DNA of 64,000 nt from Okapia johnstoni (Eukaryota; Chordata; Mammalia; Artiodactyla; Giraffidae), in the NCBI GenBank assembly GCA_024291935.2, contig CM044312.1, positions 46,196,001-46,260,000 on the forward strand, read 5' to 3'. The notes under the pieces are model-generated. The model did no database searches, had not been told where the DNA came from, and saw nothing but the letters and a program-made list of their open reading frames with translations. Position numbers and translations under genes: made by a program. Every line of letters begins with the position of its first letter. Position 1 is the stretch's first letter. Positions 22,330 through 33,349 of this stretch are shown in pieces.

Positions 22330-23005
22330 TTATTTGAGAAAATTTCAAAAGAAGAAAAAATAGTATGATGAACTCCCTATGTACTTATCACTCAGCTTCA
22401 GCAATTATCAATCATGGCCAATCTTGTTTCATCTTTACTCCTCACTTTCCACCAGCCACTGATTATCTTGAAGGAAATGCCAGTTGTCATACTACTTCAT
22501 AAATATTTCAGCATGTCTTTAAAAGGTAAGGACTCAAAAACCAAAGCCACAATACTTTATAGTAATTAATATGACTATAGTATTAATTACTATTAATCTA
22601 ATATTAGTTGAATTAATAGTAATTGCTATTACTACAACTACTAATAATTCAACTAGTGTTAAATTAACCATAATTCCTTAATACCATCAAATAGTCATCA
22701 TTCACATTTCCTGGATTGTCTCATAAATTATAAACAAATAATTTCTTTTGTTTCAATCGGAAACCAAATAAGACCTGTATATTGAAATTGCTTGCTATCT
22801 CTTTTAAGTCTCTTTTCACTGAGAAGCTCCTCTTCCCTCTCCTTTTTTGTTCTTGAAGCTTATTTGTTGAATAAATCAGTTTTTGTTGCTAGAGTTTCCA
22901 CATTCAAACTTTGCTGATACATCCCCTTGTTCGATGTAGCATGTTCCACTGTCCCTTGACCTCCTGTAAACTGGTAGCTGGCTCAGATTCTGAGTTGTTT
23001 TTTGG
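22330..23005 (-). mobile_element. old L1M-type 3'UTR, antisense
   Basis: Recognised by consecutive blocks: tcagcttcagcaattatc, catggccaatcttgtttc, cataaatatttcagcatg, cataattccttaatacc, ggattgtctcataaatt, cttttaagtctcttttc, cctcctgtaaactggtag. The middle (22545-22675) is an A/T-rich hairpin-forming expansion. Confidence 0.7.
22561..22655. repeat. two A/T-rich hairpins
   Basis: agtaattaat (22561-22570) pairs with attaattact (22582-22591) exactly. A 17-bp arm 22605-22621 pairs with 22639-22655 with one mismatch. Confidence 0.9.
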
Positions 23006-23814
23006 CAAGGATACAGATAGTGGTTTATGTTTTCTAATTTAAGTGATTCTACAGCCAGGAAATGGAGAAGCCCCGGAGTTTCACTGAAGTCGCTCTGGTT
23101 CCAAAACTGTGCTCTGGGTCTCTCTTCCCATTGCCCTGTAGGGTTAATATGGCAGAGAAGAATGGGAAGAATCCACAGAATGAAGGCCGGGCACAGTAAG
23201 ACTGATTCATTTCAACATTTAAGTTCTAGACACTCCACCAGGCAAGAAGAGAGCAGACAGCTGTTGTAAAGACGCAGCCATGCGGTGATGAAGAGTGTGA
23301 CCAGAGAGTCTTATCTCTCTGTGGAGAAAGGTACAAACCATAGGATCTTGTAATATTTTGGTTCTTGCAGTTATGTTCTAAGAGTTCCAGGTGCCTGGTT
23401 ATGCAGAAATGTTTAGGTTTCTGTGATTTGTGAATGTTCTGCTGAACTCTGAGGGTTAATGGGAGGATCAGAATTACCTAGATTATTAATAGATAACTTT
23501 GATCACTTTTAAAATACTTTTATTTCTTTGCTCTGCCCTTTTCCAAAAAGGATTTGAGATGAGAAGTTTTTCTTTTAAAAGTGCATACTCCTTTTCAGAT
23601 AAGAACATTGTATGTTCATTAGCACACATACACGCACAACCTCTACCTCAGAAATATTTAGCATAGAAACCTCCCATGACAAGGCTTTGCTAGTGGTGGA
23701 AGGAAGGGATTGCCCGGAGCTGACATTTAGTGCTAACTTGTTCTGTGTTTGAATTTGCCATGTATTCTATTTGTAATCAGAAAAAACCCCAACTAATACA
23801 GATGTGATTAAAAA
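23006..23814. other. unassigned sequence
   Basis: No repeat or gene recognised. Confidence 0.35.
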
Positions 23815-23915
23815 TAATCATAAAATGGAATCATATTGAACATTCTTTTACAACTTCCTTTTTCATTTAACAATCTATCTTTGGAAGTGGCATAGTTATA
23901 TAGGCATAGGTATTA
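23815..23915 (-). repeat. possible short L1M fragment, antisense
   Basis: Contains aatggaatcatattgaac and tttcatttaacaatctatc, text typical of antisense old L1 3'UTR. Followed to 24000 by a very A/T-rich stretch. Confidence 0.45.
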
Positions 23916-24000
23916 CTTACAATAATTATTATATAATTATACAAATTATTTATAATAATGTAAAACATAATATAATATACACTCATATATAATTATTCGC

Positions 24001-24280
24001 AGAAGGCAATGGCAGCCCACTCCAGTCCTCTTGCCTGGAAAATCCTATGGACGGAGGAGCCTGGTAGGCTGCAGTCCATGGGGTCGCTAAGAGTCAGACA
24101 CGACTGAGCAACTTCCCTTTTACTTTTCACTTTCATGCATTGGAGAAGGAAATGGCAACCCACTCAAGTGTTCTTGCCTGGAGAATCCCAGGGACGGGGG
24201 AGCCTGGTGGGCTGCCGTCCATGGGGTCACACAGAGTCGGACACGACTGAAGTGACTTAGCAGCAGCAGCAGCAACAGCA
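24001..24280 (+). mobile_element. Bov-A2 SINE
   Basis: Two Bov-A units beginning agaaggcaatggcagccc and ggagaaggaaatggcaacc, joined by the ttcactttcatgcattgg linker and ending in an AGC-rich tail. Full length. Confidence 0.97.
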
Positions 24281-26295
24281 GGCTTATAAATTCATTAGGA
24301 CAAATAATCGGTTTGCTCCTGCCTTAATCCTGCTGTTTATTTGTCCTACCTCTACCCACTGCCTAGATTTGGCCCCGAAGTCAGCGGTCCAGGAAGCACT
24401 GTAGCACATGAACCTTTTTAGGCCACATTTCTGTTATGGGCAGAGGTCTTTCATCTTTTGCATCCATAGACCAGGAGATAGGATCTTCTTTCCAAAAACC
24501 TAAAAAAAGATTTCCAGTACAGTGTATCAAAGGAAACATAGTGACAAGTGGACTTGTCTATTAATCAAGTATCTGAGTGCATAGGAACTGAAGTGAGGAC
24601 TGAGGTTCAAGCAAAAATAAGAAGCCGAATGACTGCCCTAAACTTCTGAAATACATATTTTCCTTAACAACCCAGGGCTGAAACAAAGCTCTCTTAACTT
24701 TGATGGTAGTCTCGCTGCCTTCGAGTTCATGTCCCCTCTGAATCACCAGGTTGTGGGATGGGTTTGGAGGGGATGCTGCAGCAGAGACTGATCACTGGGT
24801 TTATGAATTCATCTGCACTTTTCTCAAATGTGGTGCACAGGCCACAATGCACTTAAGCACCCAAACTGCCAAGTTGTTTCTGAATCCAGTGTATCTCCCT
24901 AGGTCTGACCTGCATATTGAAGACATCCACTAAATATACAATTTGGATGTATAATCTGCTTATCTGTCATAGGCACTGATACCAAGTATATCTTATTTTA
25001 AAATAAAGACCAGACATCATAGACGTGGAACTTACAATATAATTAATTAAGCAAGTACTAATAAATAGCAAAAAAAAAAAAAAGCAAAAACAAAACAACC
25101 CTGGAAATTGAGCTCATACAAGCATATTTCTGCCAGCTTGGATTTTACTTTAACACATTATCTGCAATGGTTTTCTCAAATGGAGTGCTATTTACAGATA
25201 TCTGCCAAGCCTCATCAAAACAAACAAGCCCCTATAATAAGAGTTAGCATATAAAGTGAGGCTGGACAGAGCAAAAATCTTTTCCCCAGGGCTCTCTTTT
25301 ATCAAACAACCCTGCCTGAAGAATAGAGGCCAGTGTTTTATGTTTCAAGTGGACCATATGGCATGATATGAGTGCACTTTAATGACTTATTAGCATATTC
25401 TTCCAACTACGCTTTTCCTAGTTAAACCAGCTTGACAAAATACAAATTTTAAAATATTTGCATGAAACCTCCTGGAATAAACAAGACTTGGTGATTTGTT
25501 TACCCTTGCTTGTAGATGAAAGAGAAGTCAGTTGATCCTTCATGACATGAAAAAAATCAGATCAACCATCTCCTCTCTAGCCCTTTTGAGTGGAAGATTT
25601 TTGGAATGTCTACCACGTTATTCAGACGCTTTGGCTCTCCATGGCATGAAGATTCCACACTCTACCAAGATTCTGTGCTTCAAAAATGCTAACTCTGTTT
25701 TCTGTGACCTTGATCCTTCCTTTATGGGGAATGAGATGCTCAGGCTGAGATCTCGTTTGTTGCCTACTTGCCTCATTAAAAAGCCTTTTAGCATTTGGGG
25801 GAGGACCAGACACCAGATCAGGACCTAGGACTTACGAATTTTTATTGTGGCTTAGTTAGGGGGCTGTGTGAATCTAAGATCTCGTCATGTCTCTGCTGTG
25901 ACTGCTCAAATGGTGTCTGGGAATGGGATATGTGAGGAGGAACAAAATGGAGCTGTCCACACCATCTAGGCAGAGACAGCTATAGGGTCTGTATGTTCTT
26001 GCACAGGCTGGAGCATTTTTTGTCCTCTTCAGATTTGTCTAAGTGTTAATGTCGCCTTTTCTCTCTTTCCCAAGTTAGTTCTTGTTGCTTTCTGTGGACC
26101 AGGATGCTCTTGGTGGAGGTTGTCACTGACCACATAGGATGAGGGTGACGGTCCTTGGTGATCCCACAAAGGACTGTCATCTCTAGTACAACCACCATGA
26201 TGTGGGTTTGTGAATATGGATTTCACTCCAGGAAACTTGTCTGTTTTATGGCAGATATTGCCACAACACCCTTCTCCCTAGTTATTTTCCAGTTA
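24281..26295. other. 2 kb without recognised elements
   Basis: No recognised repeat or gene. A14 lies near 25070-25083 downstream of aataaa (about 25050), but no matching flank duplication supports a retrocopy. The ORF at 25532-25828 has no recognisable domain. Confidence 0.4.
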
Positions 26296-26520
26296 GAGGT
26301 TGCCCTGTGACAATATTATGGCCAATGAGATGTAAGTGGAAGTCTGTTGGATGCAGTTTTTGGCAAAACTTTTGCTTTCCTTGTATAAAGAGAGAAGGGC
26401 TTCTTAGCTGACCACCATCTCCTCGAGTGGAATGTAGATGAAACAACTGGAGGTGCTGCAGCTCTCTTGTAATTATGAGATGACAAGCAGCAGGAAAGAA
26501 GCCAACACACTAAACAGGTG
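26296..26520. other. possible old unnamed interspersed repeat
   Basis: Contains ggccaatgagatgtaagtgg and a gaggtgctgcagctctcttg block that resemble a mammalian repeat I recall but cannot name. It shares the ggccaatgRgat motif with about 4075. Confidence 0.35.
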
Positions 26521-26529
26521 AACCAAATA

Positions 26530-26630
26530 CACTGATTAGGAAACTGAAACCAGAGTGGCTAAATGACTTGCTTAAAATCATCTAAATAAGTCCTCTGACC
26601 TCAAGTCCTGAGTTCATTCTTTGTATGTTA
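26530..26630 (-). repeat. possible MIR fragment, antisense
   Basis: Reads ttaggaaactgaaaccagag, aaatgacttgcttaaaatc, gacctcaagtcctgag, in antisense MIR order. Diverged. Confidence 0.5.
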
Positions 26631-26736
26631 GCAAATCGAAAGGCAATACGTCTTATTATACTCTTACTAAATGTCAGACCCTAAGCTAATATTTTAACTG
26701 TTACTTTATTTAACCTTTATAGAAACTTGGTTAAGT

Positions 26737-27437
26737 TGTGCTAAGGACTGAATTGTGTCCCCCCCCCCCCCGCCCCGCCAAATTCATATGTTGGAAACCT
26801 AACCCCCAATGACTATATTTGGAGATAGGTCTTTGGAGGGGTGGAGAAGGCAATGGCACCCCACTCCAGTACTCTTGCCTGGAAAATCCCATGGACAGAG
26901 GACCCTGGTAGGCTGCAGTCCATGGGGTCGCTAAGAGTCAGACACGACTGAGCGACTTCACTTTCACTTTTCCCTTTCATGCATTGGAGAAGGAAATGGC
27001 AACCCATTCCAGTGTTCTTGCCTGGAGAATCCCAGGGACGGGGGAGCCTGGTGGGCTGCCGTCTATGGGATCCCACAGAGTCAGACACGACTGAAGTGAC
27101 TTAGCAGCAGCAGCAGCAGCTTTAGAGAGGTAATTAAGGTTAAATGAATTTGGAAGGGTGGGCCCTAATCACTTAGGGTGAATGTCTTTTTAAGAAGAGT
27201 CTCCAGAGAATTTATGCTCTTTCTTTCTCTCTCAATCTCTCTCTCTATCATTCTCATTCTCTATGTGAGAACGTAGAGACAAGGCAGCCTTTTACAAGCT
27301 AGGAAGAGAATTCTCACAAGGAAATGAACTGCCTGGCACTTTGATCTTGGACTTCCCAGCCTCCAAAATTTGAGAAATAAATTTCTGGTTAAGTCCCCAA
27401 GTCTGTGATTTTTACAGCGGCCTGAGTAGACGAGGCA
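26737..27437 (+). mobile_element. MLT1-like solo LTR (ERVL-MaLR)
   Basis: Starts tgtgctaaggactgaattg, has aaattcatatgttggaaacc, ctaacccccaatgac, aagaagagtctccagag, then ttgatcttggacttcccag and gagaaataaatttctgg near the end. No internal retroviral sequence adjoins, so it is a solo LTR. A C13 run at 26759-26771 is expanded. Interrupted by Bov-A2 at 26841-27120. No convincing 5-bp duplication remains. Confidence 0.8.
26841..27120 (+). mobile_element. Bov-A2 SINE inside the LTR
   Basis: Two Bov-A units with linker and a final (AGC)n. Flanks tttggaggg (26832-26840) and tttagagag (27121-27129) look like a diverged target duplication. Confidence 0.95.
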
Positions 27438-27644
27438 GGTAGGTACTATTATTATGCCCCATTTGCAGGTAAGGAAAATGAAGCTCAGAAAAATTAAGTT
27501 ATTTTGGGGGCCACATAGCTTGTAAATGGCACTTTTCCCTTCTTCAATAGATGGTGTCCCCTTGGCCAGTAAGTGATCAGTCCTGTTAATGAGTTTATAC
27601 TAGATGATTCCAATTTCTAAAAGTAAAACAATAATGCTTGAGAA

Positions 27645-27871
27645 CAGAGCTTGACAACTATTTCTGTAAAGAGCTAGGTAGTAAGTAGTTCAGGCTTTGT
27701 GGGCCATATGGTCTCCGTTGGAACTATTCAACTCTGCCTCTATAGTGTGAGAGCAGCCACAAACAATGCGTGAATGAATGGGCATGGCTCTGCTTTATCT
27801 GAAATCTTTATTTACACAATGAAGTGGTGGGCTAGATTTGGCCCAAGGTCTAGCCCATTGTTTACCAACCA
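27645..27871 (+). mobile_element. hAT-Charlie-type non-autonomous DNA transposon relic
   Basis: Matches the widespread family recognised by tttctgtaaagagctagg, ttcaggctttgtgggcc, atatggtctccgttgg, and gctagatttggcccaagg. MER1-like is my best recall of the name. Degenerate terminal repeats are visible near gcttgacaact and gtttaccaacc. Confidence 0.7.
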
Positions 27872-27894
27872 TTCTTTAGAACAGCATTAAAGGG

Positions 27895-28085
27895 ACCATG
27901 CTTTCTGAATTAGATGCACTGGATTTGAATTCTGCCATGTAGCTTTAGGCACATCCTATCATCCGGGCCCCATTTTCCAAGTTAGAGTGGTAGTGTCTGC
28001 CCTGCCAGCCTACCAGGGTCATTGTCAGGATATCTAGATGGAGAAGGGCTCTGAAGAAGAGCAAGTGCTTAGCAGATACAATTTG
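27895..28085 (+). repeat. MIR SINE (old)
   Basis: Sense MIR: actggatttgaattctgcc, tagctttaggcacatcc, cattttccaagttagag, gtcattgtcaggatatc, agcaagtgcttagcag. Confidence 0.75.
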
Positions 28086-28749
28086 ATACCAGTATAATTT
28101 GATACCCATATAGTTCAGAGTACTCCTGGAAACTCCACCCCAGGCGAAACATCTTTGGTTTAAAGACTGGAGTCAACTGAGGCTGACCTGGGTGCCCTCC
28201 AGGGAAGGTCCCTCCTCCTTTCACCAGGGGGCTTTGGGTGCAGTCGATCTTTGGTCAGACTCCAGGCTCCCTGGCATGGAGAGCTCTCTTTGGCTTTGAG
28301 CCTGCATCTTCAGTGACTGAGTTGTTTATTTGAACTAAGGATGGATAGGGAGGGGTGCCACAGGGGATTGTGATACTCCTGGCAAGGCAGAAATGAACCA
28401 ACCTGGGTCTCTGGAGTGCACAAGTCTAAAAATGAAAATGGATTCTGCTACCTTCCCCATGCCTTGAGAAACCAGAAACCAGAACAAAATCTGTCACTTT
28501 CTTCCATTCTTGATGTTTTCACTTTCTGAAATATTATTTATTTCTTCAAGGGAGATTGAATGCGCAATCTCTGGCCTCTGAAAATTTTTTTGGTCTCTGA
28601 GAATTTAGGATGCCCACTTTTAAAGATAGAGAAGAAAGGGGCAGGAGAAAATTCTTAAAAACATCTTGGGGACCCAGAGAGGGCTTCTTTTAAATGTTGA
28701 AATGTTTCAGAATGCCATTCAAAGGCCTTTGGATTTGAGCCTCAACTAC
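28086..28749. other. unassigned sequence
   Basis: No repeat or gene recognised. Confidence 0.35.
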
Positions 28750-29345
28750 TCTTTCAAGCTTCCTCTCCAACTGCATTCCTGATCTGCCCAGTGAGCTCTC
28801 AACCTGGATTTCTCATCCTGGCTGGATCATGTGGGTTAACGTTCAAGCCTTCGCCAGCAATTCCTCTCCCTGGAATGCGCTCCCATTTTTACCTTCTGTC
28901 CCTGTATACATTCTCTTCCCTCCAGCCAACTCTCCTGGTAACTCTTACTTTACCTTTGAGGACACTCTCACAACTAAAGCCAGCTTTCTCACCTTGCCCT
29001 GTGCAGCAGGACTGTCCCCTCCCTCTACCCTATCCCCGCAACACTTCATGTAGATCTCTACTTCAACCCTGAATTTTATTCATCTATTCCTCAGAGCTTC
29101 TTATGCATGTGTTTATATGTCACTCAGTCGTGTCCCACTCTTTGCAATCCCGTGGACTGTAACCCATCCAGCTCCTCTGTCCATGGAATTATCCAGGCAA
29201 GAATACTGGAGTGGGTTGCCATTTCCTTCTCCAGGGGATCTTCCCAGCCCAGATCTCTTGCATTGCGGGGTGGATTCTTTACCATCTGAGCCACCAGGGA
29301 AGCACTTCTTATGCATAGTTGGTACTTAATACATGCCAACGGAAT
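28750..29345 (+). repeat. possible L2 LINE 3' fragment, split by Bov-tA
   Basis: Contains ccctggaatgcgctccc and nearby pyrimidine-rich text similar to L2 (tgcctggaatgctcttcc). After the SINE, ttggtacttaatacatgcc would be its 3' end. Tentative. Confidence 0.45.
29109..29304 (-). mobile_element. Bov-tA SINE, antisense, perfect 12-bp TSD
   Basis: Antisense Bov-tA from cactcagtcgtgtcccac to tgagccaccagggaagc. The 12-mer cttcttatgcat is at 29097-29108 and 29305-29316. Part of the head (after cccagcccag) is deleted. Confidence 0.95.
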
Positions 29346-30604
29346 ACAGAATGAAAGCAGCTAGTAGAGGAAAGCAATGGCTTGGGAATAAAGAGACTCG
29401 GGTTCCCATCTTTCCATTGGGAGTTAAATGGGGTATGTTAGGCATGAGAAAGTGCTTTGTAAACAGAATATGTCACACACATTCAAAGTAATTCTTTTCT
29501 TTTCAGGATCAGTTCTGTTTATTGCCTTTATGCTGCTTATCTTTAATTCCTAATTGTGTAACTCCTAAAGAAAGATCTCAATCAATGAAATGGTGATTTG
29601 AGAACACATCAGTGCCAGTTATGCTCTTGTGTCTCCAAAGAGAACTGAATCTTCCCTGAGATTCAGAGGATTTTATTTCTGGCCATGTCCTCATGTATTT
29701 CTATTTCCATGTTCTAACCTAATACCAGACTCGGTTAGCATGTCAGCGTGAAGAGAGCCTGGTCTCTGAAATCTGTTCCTGGCGGGCTCCGTCCCTAGCT
29801 TCATCTCCAGACTGTGTTTCTGGAACCCTCCTCCTGATGACTACCCTATTAGAACCTGCTGCATGTCCTCATCTCCTTAACCATGTTTTCTATGGTCACA
29901 AACTCAGGGGACAGCAATGTTGGCAAATCTCTCTTAATGTGCCTAATTAACTTGCATGTGCCAGAGACAGGAGCCTGCACTATTTATGGCACCGAGAAGT
30001 GAGAAAATGTCCCCTACCATGGGTATCAGGTAACTAACGCAGTCCTGCCAAAGTTTGGTTGTGAAACACGAAGCCTCTGAAACCTGTTGGTGTTAAGTGC
30101 ACACCAAATATTCAATCCAGACATGTCGTGCTTGAGCTATTCTGGGGCTCATAAACCTTTCATCAGAATCAGAGGTGAAATATTTGGCCTTATTTGTAAG
30201 CCCCATATTTCTAAAGACCTTGGGGGCTCATTTAGTATTCCCAGCAGAAAGGTCACAAGGTTGGTTTTCAGGGGTCCTGGTTTAGTGGAACTGATGACTT
30301 CAAGCAGGAGATACTTTCATGATTTTCCAGGAAACAGCACCTCACTCCTCCTGTGCGTTGCCTGCTCTGTCCCTTTCTCTCTCCCTAGCCAACCCCCCGA
30401 CCAAAGCTCCCTAAACACAGACACTGTTGCATAGGGCTGTTCAGAGCTCTTACATTTTCTGACCAAAACACCGACACCTTTATTTAATGGTAATATTAAG
30501 GAAGAAGGCTAGTCCTTTTTAAGTAAACTATGTTACAAAAGGCTTTGAAAGTTGTGGGTTTATTGGCGAAGAGGTTACTTAATTTTATAGAAACCTGAAA
30601 TCTA
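29346..30604. other. unassigned sequence
   Basis: About 1.25 kb with no recognised element. The ORF at 30087-30434 shows no domain or splice support. Confidence 0.4.
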
Positions 30605-30720
30605 AGGGTTAGAAGGGTCCTTTGAGATCATCTAGTCCACCCTTAGTTTTCCAGGTGAATGGACTGAGATCCACAGAGGTAAGGTGACCAGCTCAAGAGC
30701 TCACAGCTGAGTCACAGCAC
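30605..30720 (-). repeat. MIR3 SINE (old), antisense
   Basis: Antisense MIR3 signature: ggtcctttgagatcatctag, tccacccttagttttcc, tgagatccacagaggtaagg. Confidence 0.65.
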
Positions 30721-30734
30721 ATCTGCCCTCTTAC

Positions 30735-30865
30735 ATATCAGCTCTTGGACCTCAGGCAAATTACCTAACCACTGATGGCCTCTGTTTCCTCATAGAGGTT
30801 CTGAGGATTGAGTGAGATGATCCACTCAAAATAATTGGCACAGTGCCTGGCACAGAGTCAATGCA
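30735..30865 (+). repeat. MIR SINE (old)
   Basis: Sense MIR: ttggacctcaggcaaatt, acctaaccactgatggcc, tctgtttcctcatagagg, gaggattgagtgagatg, gcacagtgcctggcac. Confidence 0.8.
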
Positions 30866-31354
30866 CCATTTTTCTAGATTCCACATATATGCATTAGTGT
30901 ATGATATTTGTTTTTCTCTTTCTGACTTATTTCACTCTGTATGACAGACTCTAGGTCCATCCACATCTCTACAAATGACCCTATTTCATTCCTTACAGTG
31001 GCTGAGTAATATTCTATTGTATTTATGTACCACATCTTCTTTATCCTATTTCCAAGGCAGGAATAGAGACTCAGACATAGAGAACGTGCATGTGGATGCG
31101 AATGTTGGGGAAGAAGAGGGTGGGATGAATCGGGAGATTGACATATACACACTACCATGTGTAAAATAGACAGCTAGTAGGAAGCTGCTATAAAGCACAG
31201 GAAGCTCAGCCTGGTGTCTGTGATGACCAACAAGGGTGAGACAGTGGGAGGATGAGAGGGTGGTCCAAGAGGGAGGGGATATATGTATATTTATGGCTGA
31301 TTTGTACAGCAGAAACTAATGCAACACTGTAAAACAATTGTATTCCAATAGAAA
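30866..31354 (+). mobile_element. L1 with 5' inversion (twin priming)
   Basis: 30866-31046 is antisense L1 containing the ORF2 C-terminus; from about 31046 (tatttccaaggcaggaatag) sense L1 3'UTR begins and continues to caattgtattccaatag plus A6. In L1 order the inverted segment ends just before the sense segment begins, so one L1 has been copied in two opposed pieces. This is the standard product of twin priming. Confidence 0.9.
30874..31046 (-). pseudogene. L1 ORF2 C-terminal fragment (inverted)
   Basis: Minus-strand translation reads GNRIKKMWYINTIEYYSA, then RNEIGSFVEMWMDLES, SEISQKEKNKYH and a final LMHICGI followed directly by TAG. This is the C-terminus of the L1 ORF2 protein (endonuclease and reverse transcriptase) just before its natural stop. 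Only about 57 codons remain, without any catalytic domain, so it cannot function. The apparent longer ORF upstream (to 31158) reads antisense through the sense 3'UTR segment and is an artefact of the inversion. Confidence 0.9.
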
Positions 31355-31419
31355 AAATGAGTGTGCCAGCTCAAACTTCCAGGAGAAAAGAGTAAGATTT
31401 GTATTCTCCCCAATCCTTG

Positions 31420-31950
31420 CCAGTGTTTAAATTGAAAATTTTTGTGTTTCAACTATTACACGTTGAGCCTTTCCTCATTGCAATTTACAGCCATTTTTTG
31501 ATTTATAATTTTAAAAATTATTTTTATAAAAGTAATATTGTACTGAATAAAAAGAATTCAGAGCAAAAAAACCGTATACAATGAAAAGTAAGTCTGCTCC
31601 CATTTCTGTTTTTCTTTCTACTGGGGAAGGAAACTACTTCTTATGTATCCTTTCAGGGTCGTCCACACGATTACAAACACAGATGCATGGTGTTTGTGTA
31701 TGTGTGGGCACATATGCACATATATATGTATATACTGTACTCATACACTTAATTATCCTATCTGCGCTGTCTGCACATTGGTGTTTCTACTTAACAAAAG
31801 GCCTTGGAGGTTGTTTCAATTCAGGATTATTACTATTTATTTCACTTTAAAATGTCCAATTAAAAAAATCTATATTCCATTTATTTATGCCTTTGTATGA
31901 AAACAGAACACTTCTATTATCCAGCTTTATGCCTGATCTAGATATTCACT
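31420..31950 (-). mobile_element. old L1M-type 3' region, antisense
   Basis: Antisense text: taaaagtaatattgtactg, aattcagagcaaaaaaacc, aacacagatgcatggtg, then A/T-rich sequence to 31950. Diverged; exact subfamily not assigned. Confidence 0.55.
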
Positions 31951-31967
31951 TCTAGTACCCTATTTTG

Positions 31968-32967
31968 GATCACAATAGACTGTGGAAAATTCTGAAAGAG
32001 ATGGGAATACCAGACCATCTGACCTGTCTCTTGAGAAATCTGTATGCAGGTCAGGAAGCAACAGTTAGAACTGGACATGGAACAACAGGCTGGTTCCAAA
32101 TAGGAAAAGGAGTACGTCAAGGCTGTATATTGTCGCTGGAGTTGTGGGAGAAGGGAATTTTTTTTTTTTGTAGTGACCATGTAGGGAGAGAAATTACTGG
32201 GTAACTTCTATGCCAGGCTTTACTAACTCAAGACTAGTATTTTCCCCTGCTTATTTAATTTATATGCAGAGTACATCATCAGAAACGCTGGGCTGGAAGA
32301 AGCACAAGCTGGAATCAAGATTGCCAGGAGAAATATCAATAACCTCAGATACGCAGATGACACCACCCTTACGGCAGAAAGCGAAGAAGAACTAAAGAGC
32401 CTCTTGATGAAAGCGAAAGAGGAGAGTGAAAAAGTTGGCTTAAAGCTCAACGTTCAGAAAACGAAGAACATGGCATCTGGTCCCATCACTTCATGGGAGA
32501 TAGATGGGGAAACAGTGTCAGACTTTATTTTTTTTGGCTCCAAAATCACTGCTGATGGTGATTGCAGCCATGAAATTAAAAGACACTTACTCCTTGGAAG
32601 GAAGGTTATGGCCAACCTAGATAGCATATTTAAAAGCAGAGACATTACTTTGCCAACAAAAGTCTGTCTAGTCAAGGCTATGGTTTTTCCAGTGGTCATG
32701 TATGGATGTGAGAGTTGGACGGTGAAGAAAGCTGAGCACCACAGAATTGATGCTTTTGAACTGTGGTGTTGGAGAAGACTCTTGAGAGTCCCTTGGACTG
32801 CAAGGAGATCCAATCAATCCATCCTAAAGGAGATCAATCCTGAGTGTTCATTGGAAGGACTGATGTTGAAGCTGAAACTCCAATACTTTGGCCACCTCAT
32901 ACGAAGAGTTGACTCATTGGAAAAGACCCTAATGCTGGGTAGGATTGGGGGCAGGAGGAAAAGGTGA
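31968..32967 (+). pseudogene. BovB ORF2 remnant, interrupted
   Basis: The first part reads LWKILKEMGIPDHLTCLL and GVRQGCILS, then foreign sequence enters at 32137. After it, the frame containing NLRYADDTTL (about 32341-32370) runs open to GRIGGRRKR, stopping at TGA 32965-32967. RT motif A lies upstream of the 5' truncation and is missing; motif C (YADD) is intact. A short in-frame loss removes the ETVA repeat in GETVSDFIF. Non-functional, but the downstream 187-codon frame is nearly undecayed, which fits a fairly recent copy. Confidence 0.9.
32137..32243. other. 107-bp unidentified insertion in BovB
   Basis: Lies between the gtatattgtc and ccctgcttatttaa parts that are contiguous in the other copies. 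Contains T13 at about 32158-32170 and the block taacttctatgccagg. Not recognised as any repeat in this window; no clear flanking duplication. Confidence 0.8.
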
Positions 32968-33132
32968 CGACAGAGGATGAGATGGTTGGATGGCATCACC
33001 AACTCGATGGACATGGGTTTGGGTAGACTCCGGGAGTTGGTGATGGACAGAGAGGCCTGGCGTGCTGCAATTCATGGGGTCGCAAAGAGTCGGACACGAC
33101 TGAGTGACTGAAATGAACTGAACCCTATTTTG

Positions 33133-33349
33133 AGATGCCCCGCAGTGAGGTGCCTCCTGACTTCTGTTTAGGGCCAGGCTCTTCTAGCCAAAGCCAAGCA
33201 GTTATCCAGGTAACACAGACAGAAAGTCTTTACCTAGATGATTGCTGTAAAAGCATATATTGGTAATGACAATGACAGAAGAAATAGTTGAGAAGAGTTT
33301 TGTTGGCATACAAAGAATGTAGAAGTATTACTTCGATGTTAATATCTGC
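33133..33349. other. unassigned sequence
   Basis: Short unassigned spacer. Confidence 0.3.

Larger units (their letters stand above)
26640..27535 (-). repeat. MIR SINE, antisense, split by LTR
   Basis: Left part 26640-26736 (actaaatgtcagaccctaag to tttaacctttatagaaac) and right part 27438-27535 (gtaggtactattattatgcc to agcttgtaaatggcac) join into one antisense MIR. The 700 bp between them are the MLT1-like LTR and its own Bov-A2. Confidence 0.75.
31968..33121 (+). mobile_element. BovB LINE, 5'-truncated, perfect 11-bp TSD, with insertion
   Basis: Begins at gatcacaatagactgtgg (the VDHN codons of ORF2) and ends gagtgactgaaatgaactga. The 11-mer accctattttg lies at 31957-31967 and 33122-33132. 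A 107-bp foreign segment interrupts it at 32137-32243. Confidence 0.95.

Noticed and set aside
25040..25090. aataaa followed by A14, suggesting another retrocopy
   Set aside because: No matching target duplication or recognisable mRNA body could be found upstream.
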